Positions 59,301 to 64,000 of a stretch of DNA of 64,000 nt are shown one piece after another. The DNA is from Neurospora intermedia. Lineage: Eukaryota > Ascomycota > Sordariomycetes > Sordariales > Sordariaceae. The stretch lies in NCBI GenBank assembly GCA_037102815.1, contig BTPP01000001.1:3993001-4057000 (forward strand). Reading direction: 5' to 3'. The stretch's first letter is position 1; every line of letters starts with the position of its first letter. A program made the translations under genes and the position numbers. The notes beneath the pieces are model-generated. The model was given only the letters and a program-made list of their open reading frames with translations. It ran no database searches and was not told the origin of the DNA.

Positions 59301-61913
59301 AGGGGTTCGGAGGACACAACGGCGTGTCCATCTCACCAAGCTCAACGGTTGACGCACAGTATGTAGGCAGTGTCTCAGTCAGTGAGCCAGAGATCGTAAC
59401 GCTTGGATGCATACTGTACCGACAGAAATCGGACGAAAAAGGGACGAACAAGCGAACAGATTTTACATGGTGATTGGGAGCGATGTCCGGACGGAGTAAC
59501 CCGAACCCGCGCCGTGGTGTGAAGATAATACAGTCCCAGGCGCGTATAACGAAGCCGGCGCCGGAGGAGACATGTTTGCAGTCCTCGACATGGCTATATC
59601 TCCGGTGCGTGGCTTTCAACCTGAGACATGAGAATCCTATGTACTGTGGTTATCCCAATGCCGTACACTACATTTTCAGGGCAAGTTTAGCCCTTTACTA
59701 AGCGGGTTGAGCAGCAACCCATCTCCACCATCTTCAACGGCCCTATATTGTACACATACGATCGATTGTACTCCCGCTCACATTATGGTAGCTGAAACGC
59801 AACAAACACCCCGCGGTGCGTTGAACGTTGACCAAATTTGTAGCCACCCACTGAAGCAATCACGGCTGCCTTGAGCTCCCGACGGAGTCAAGCTTCCTCT
59901 TCGATTTGTTCAACGTGATGGAAGTTGTTGTGCCCTTACCCCGCAGTGGTTCCGACTCGTCGGGAAGGGGCCGGTCAATATGGAATTTACCTTCCCTATA
60001 ATATCGACTATCTTTCTACCTCACTCATGACTTCCACTTACTACCATGGCATATGGGACAAGTCGTCCCTTCCTTGTTTACCAAGTGCATCACTGTGGTC
60101 AATCTCACTGCAGCCAGTGAAACAGGTGTAATCTAGCAAATCACTTCATGTTTCTAGCAGTACCTACCACTTTATAACCCAGCTCCAGTTACTCCTTCCC
60201 AGTCGAATGGTAGTAGCCTGAGGACTCGGGTCAATTCGCTCTAGTGTAGTAGACTGGGACCAGACCGGCCCAGTTCGATGGTGGACACGGGGCACACTGA
60301 GGATACTTACTGTACCTACATAGTAGTAGGACGGGGCAGGGCACAGTCTGACGGGCATTCCAAGTCCGTCGTCGATGCAGTGAACAAAAATGACTTGCAG
60401 CCGCATTCCGATACAACAATGGTTTGCGTCTCGTCTACTGCCCCACTGTCCATACAGATCATCATCCCGCCATCCGTCAGCTCCAGGTCTGCTTGGGAGA
60501 AGTGGTTGGACGACTTCAAGAACTTCGTTCCGTCTCCAATTTCATCTGCCCGCGATCACCTTGTCGTCATGCCTTGCAATATATCCACGATGACCCCGGC
60601 ACAGACGCAACCTGCAGATAACGACGACGGTACACTAGAGGGAGCAAACGCACACAAACCACACTAGTTTCGATCCAAGGCCGCCAAGATGGCGGAACAA
60701 CGATGGAATGATTCCGTGTCGACGAAAGCACCCAGTTCTTGGCTGCAACTTGCACCGAATACCGGATGGTCGCGATCCTGCTGAGCCTTCGGACAACTAC
60801 CACACCTGGACATGCTGGACTGAATCGGCCAGGCCAGCGAATAATCGCTCCACACGTCTCCATCCAAGCCATGAGATGCCGAGGAGCGAGCGGGTGCTTA
60901 GACGTGCTTAGGTGGTGCGTCCCCAACATTGGATGTCGCTAACATGCTGACGGACGGAGCGTTGGAAGTTGCAGCTCCAGCGCATGGAATACTATCGGCA
61001 TGCTTGAAAACTGGGGATTGCGCGAGACGAGAACCGGGCAAAAAGGTCAAGTCATTCACCCCACTACACTACCACGGGTCAATTCCCGGACGGACTTGGG
61101 CACGGCACCACTAGTACACGTGCACTGACCGTCTTTCGAACGAGTCTATTCTACTCTAGTGTATTGTCTTCCCACTACAGTCCAAGGCTCGCAACAGTCG
61201 CCGAGTCGCCGGCGCCATTACGCTACTCCACAGCCACGGGCTTCCTTCCCCCTCCTCGGAACCCGAACCTACCAGTAGTCCGGGAAAACGGTCCAAACGG
61301 AACCAAGTCAGCCACACTGACAAAACTGGTACAGATACGGCTGCGTGCCAGCGGCTCGGGCACCACCCTCCCTCATACCATGTGGCTAAAGCCCGACTCG
61401 GCGACCTGAGACCCAAGAAGGGGAGCGATCCGTCCGCCAAACTCTTTAGCGTTGACGCAAAAAACCGTTGTCACACAGCTTCGGGTCAAGAGGCGTCCAA
61501 TTATGGCAGGAAGATCTTCCAGGTGGCGTTCCTTGACTGTTGCCGTAGCCCCCTTGTCGAAATCCTTGCCCGCCCATCGATCCCTACCGTCGCGTACCGT
61601 CCAACCCGGGCGCCCTGCCTCTCTAAACCTTGCCTGGCGATTTCTAGCGAGCGTCCAGCTGAAGCTTTGGCGCCCTCGTTCCCAAATAGGAAGATCTTCA
61701 TCACCCTTGTCGCCTGGGCACGTTACTTCAGCCATTATCATCCTAGTACGGTGTCGACTGGCTACTACATTGCGCTTCACTGGAAAAAGAGAGCAGCAAG
61801 TCATAGAGGCAAGTGAATCTCAGCAAGATGATGGGATAAACAAGTTACATCCCGCATCAGATGCAATATAAGCTACCAAAACACACCGAAAGCTGACAAG
61901 ACATGTCGCTGTA
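56336..61913. other. Gene-free interval (5.6 kb)
   Basis: No frame with conserved content. The ATG-initiated frame 60278-60667 (129 codons) and the frame 58172-58801 (non-ATG start) were considered and not called. The left kilobase is presumably the Myb promoter and leader. Confidence 0.45.
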
Positions 61914-62256
61914 CAGTATAAACCCCTGAATCTGCAACTAATCCGGGCGGGCAAAAAGATTTGCACTTTCTGGGTGTTTGCAGTTGGGGGATCTGGTGCA
62001 CAGACCATGAGGCCCCCTCCGGCCACTAGAAGATGCTCGGCTATACTAAAAAGTGGGGCCTTGAATCCTCGGTAACCGGGTATAAGTGTTCTCTCCCACC
62101 AAAATCGGACCCCTGTAGGTGCAAATCCGGGCTAGAGTCTTTGCACTTTGCAGTTTGCAGGTTTAATATGGGAAAACAATTCCGGCTACCCAATTCTTTT
62201 GTACTTTGGGGGGTTTTTGCACTTGGGGGTGGTTGCACTTTCAGGGGTTTATACTG
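61914..62256. mobile_element. pogo-like MITE (Tc1/mariner type)
   Basis: 343 bp with terminal inverted repeats beginning CAGTATAAACCCCTGAA at both ends (23 of 25 positions match) and TA on each side (61912-61913 and 62257-62258), the Tc1/mariner target duplication. CAGTATAA is the start typical of pogo-type ends. No coding frame; the interior repeats TTTGCACTT several times. Confidence 0.85.
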
Positions 62257-62506
62257 TATAGGTATTGTGTATGCAGTACCGGTGGAGACAGTTCCCTGAA
62301 ACCTCAACAATAGCGTTTTGGGGGTATGCCTGCTCCTCTTCATGGGGCTTCCCCGTCATTGACTGCAACGGTTTTCCCCCAGTCGTTTTGACGGTCACCC
62401 TGGTCTTCCGCTAAACCTTCTTGACGATGAGGTTGCGAAGTGTGGGGCAGGAGCGAGATGCAAATGTAACCTTGGAATACGGCAGCACCATGTTGGAAGT
62501 AGTGTA

Positions 62507-62731
62507 CAGTGTTAAACCCCTGAGCGCATACTCCAGCAATTGCATATGTACATTGTTTATATGCTAAGATTTCTTTACAGTACTTAGTGTACACTTACAT
62601 CATGATTGTAGGCGCGGCCACAACTGCCTGTCTCCCACCAGAAGGCAGCACCCCTTTCCGCATACACATACATAGCGCTCCCCCGTAGTGTCTACAATCC
62701 TATATGCATGCAGTTTCAGGGGACTGTACTG
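62507..62731. mobile_element. Second, diverged pogo-like MITE
   Basis: 225 bp; the left end CAGTGTTAAACCCCTGA and the inverted right end CAGTACAGTCCCCTGA are related to each other and to the element at 61914, again with TA on both sides (62505-62506 and 62732-62733). More decayed than its neighbour. Confidence 0.6.
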
Positions 62732-62733
62732 TA

Positions 62734-64000
62734 ACCATAGGTGAATATAACTCCCTAGTTCTCGAAACCAACAGTGGTAGTGAAAACAAGATTGACCAAC
62801 ACGGAATAGTGGCTGATCATGTTTCACCCACCGTACCCGAAAGCCTCAATCGAATGTACGAGTCGAAGATGAAATCGAACTTCAGTTAGCTGGTGGGTGT
62901 TCAATTCCACACTGAACACAAGGTTTATCTCCATGCGAATCCCCCTACCCTATCAGCAAGATAATTTTATGAGAGACCTCCCACCCTGTCAGTCCGGAGG
63001 CAGGAGCGGTCGCACGAATATTGATACGCTTGGCTAGCGGTATGACCTTCACCAACGAGACTCTCCGCGGACCGTTTCTGTCAGTGATTGGATGCCTGTA
63101 ATGCCCAAACCCCTGTCCAGCTCAAACCCAGAGCCTCCTCGACGTGCTCTATGCAAGATGGCATGAAAGGCGTTCACACATTCATTGTGGCTGGGACTCG
63201 AGTCCCCGTTTCGAACTTGAACTGAGACACTACCGTTCCCCATAGGCCTCTTATCGACTACCTTAGCTTACGCACATCATTGGCAAGATCCGCCTCATTG
63301 CCATGCTCTTGATGGCACATCATGGATCCACTCGACTAAGGAAGCGTCAACAATCAACGCTACATTTCGACTCTGCTTTTCCTTCCTACTTCAGAATAGT
63401 GGCTGTCAGACATTCAAGACAATGCCATCACGGCAGCTTCCATTTGCCTAGTTTTTCATCCGGCTTGTTGGTAAACGGGGTCTCTATCCTATGCGCTACA
63501 TCCGCATTTCCGAGACACTCAATGGAATCGGCGCTTTATTAAACGCCTAAACGCAGTCCGTTAGCTGGGCTAAAAGCGTTTTTCGATGGCCAGATATTGC
63601 CCAGTTCATCCAGAAGGATCCTCTGCACGGCGAAGGAAGTCCTGCCATTAGTACGACCTAACATCAAGGGAGGAGATGCAATGCTACTGTCTTTTTAACG
63701 TGTTGGCTGACCCACTTGAAGGGCGAAGATCAAGCTTAGTGGAAGCCTTTGGCAGCTGCTGGCACTGTCGAGATGATCACCGATGAGAGAGTCGGTGCCA
63801 GAATACGGAAAACTCCGTATACGGTCGAACAGATACAGAGACACCAGGCACTTCTGTGGCTTACGTTGTACGTCCTGCAGACCCACAATCAACTTGCAGT
63901 TCCAGGGCTGATAATGAAGCAGAGGGATGTAGGTTGGTCGGCGACCTGATCAAAAGTCTTGCTGCAACATGCCCAGAAAGGCATCAAGTCAGCGCGTGGC
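62734..64000. other. Gene-free window end
   Basis: No supported gene, RNA or repeat in the last 1.27 kb. Confidence 0.45.

Noticed and set aside
60278-60667. 129-codon ATG-initiated frame
   Set aside because: Could be a small gene, but no signal peptide, domain or intron pattern distinguishes it from chance.
1-64000. Dispersed 5S rRNA genes and CRISPR arrays
   Set aside because: No stretch resembling fungal 5S rRNA was noticed, and CRISPR is not expected in a fungus; no regular spacer-repeat array was seen.

Overview
The window is nuclear DNA of a filamentous ascomycete, most likely Neurospora or a close relative in the Sordariales. Supporting signs are short (54-120 nt) GT-AG introns, proteins that match Sordariomycete families, polyglutamine (CAG) tracts, CTACC/TAGGTA microsatellites, an intron-bearing tRNA-Tyr, and two islands of extremely AT-rich, TpA-rich DNA of the kind left by repeat-induced point mutation (RIP). 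The genus is an inference; no database was searched.

Layout: 0.4-18.8 kb is a compact gene block. It holds LOC1 (ribosome assembly, +), an EMB8/Eht1-type alpha/beta hydrolase (-), the cohesin loader MAU2/SCC4 (+), PET127 (mitochondrial RNA processing, +), a rhomboid protease (-), a probable mitochondrial basic protein (+) and a small membrane protein (-). A 0.7 kb terminal-inverted-repeat element carrying a tRNA-like segment sits at 15.2-15.9 kb. 18.8-22.2 kb has no gene I can support. 22.2-29.3 kb is a nested transposon island: a DNA transposon with 90-bp inverted repeats, degraded by RIP, into which a solo LTR and a complete-ended but non-coding LTR element were inserted. 29.3-33.7 kb is gene-free and holds a perfect 22-bp inverted repeat. 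33.8-42.7 kb has three genes on the + strand: an orphan with a Cys/His cluster and a coiled coil, an NCBP3-like RNA-binding protein, and a low-complexity orphan. 42.7-64 kb is gene-poor: one tRNA-Tyr, a RIP-degraded hAT transposon, one R2R3-Myb transcription factor and two small pogo-like MITEs.

The genes are mostly housekeeping and unrelated in pathway; no biosynthetic cluster, operon or defence system is visible. Exon boundaries were worked out by hand from splice signals and conserved frame; each joined CDS was checked for an integral number of codons. The most informative novelties are the nested transposon island with its target-site duplications, the hAT and pogo-like elements, the tRNA-like TIR element, the disputed C-terminal exon of the NCBP3-like gene with its repeated KELFP motif, and two uncharacterised proteins.
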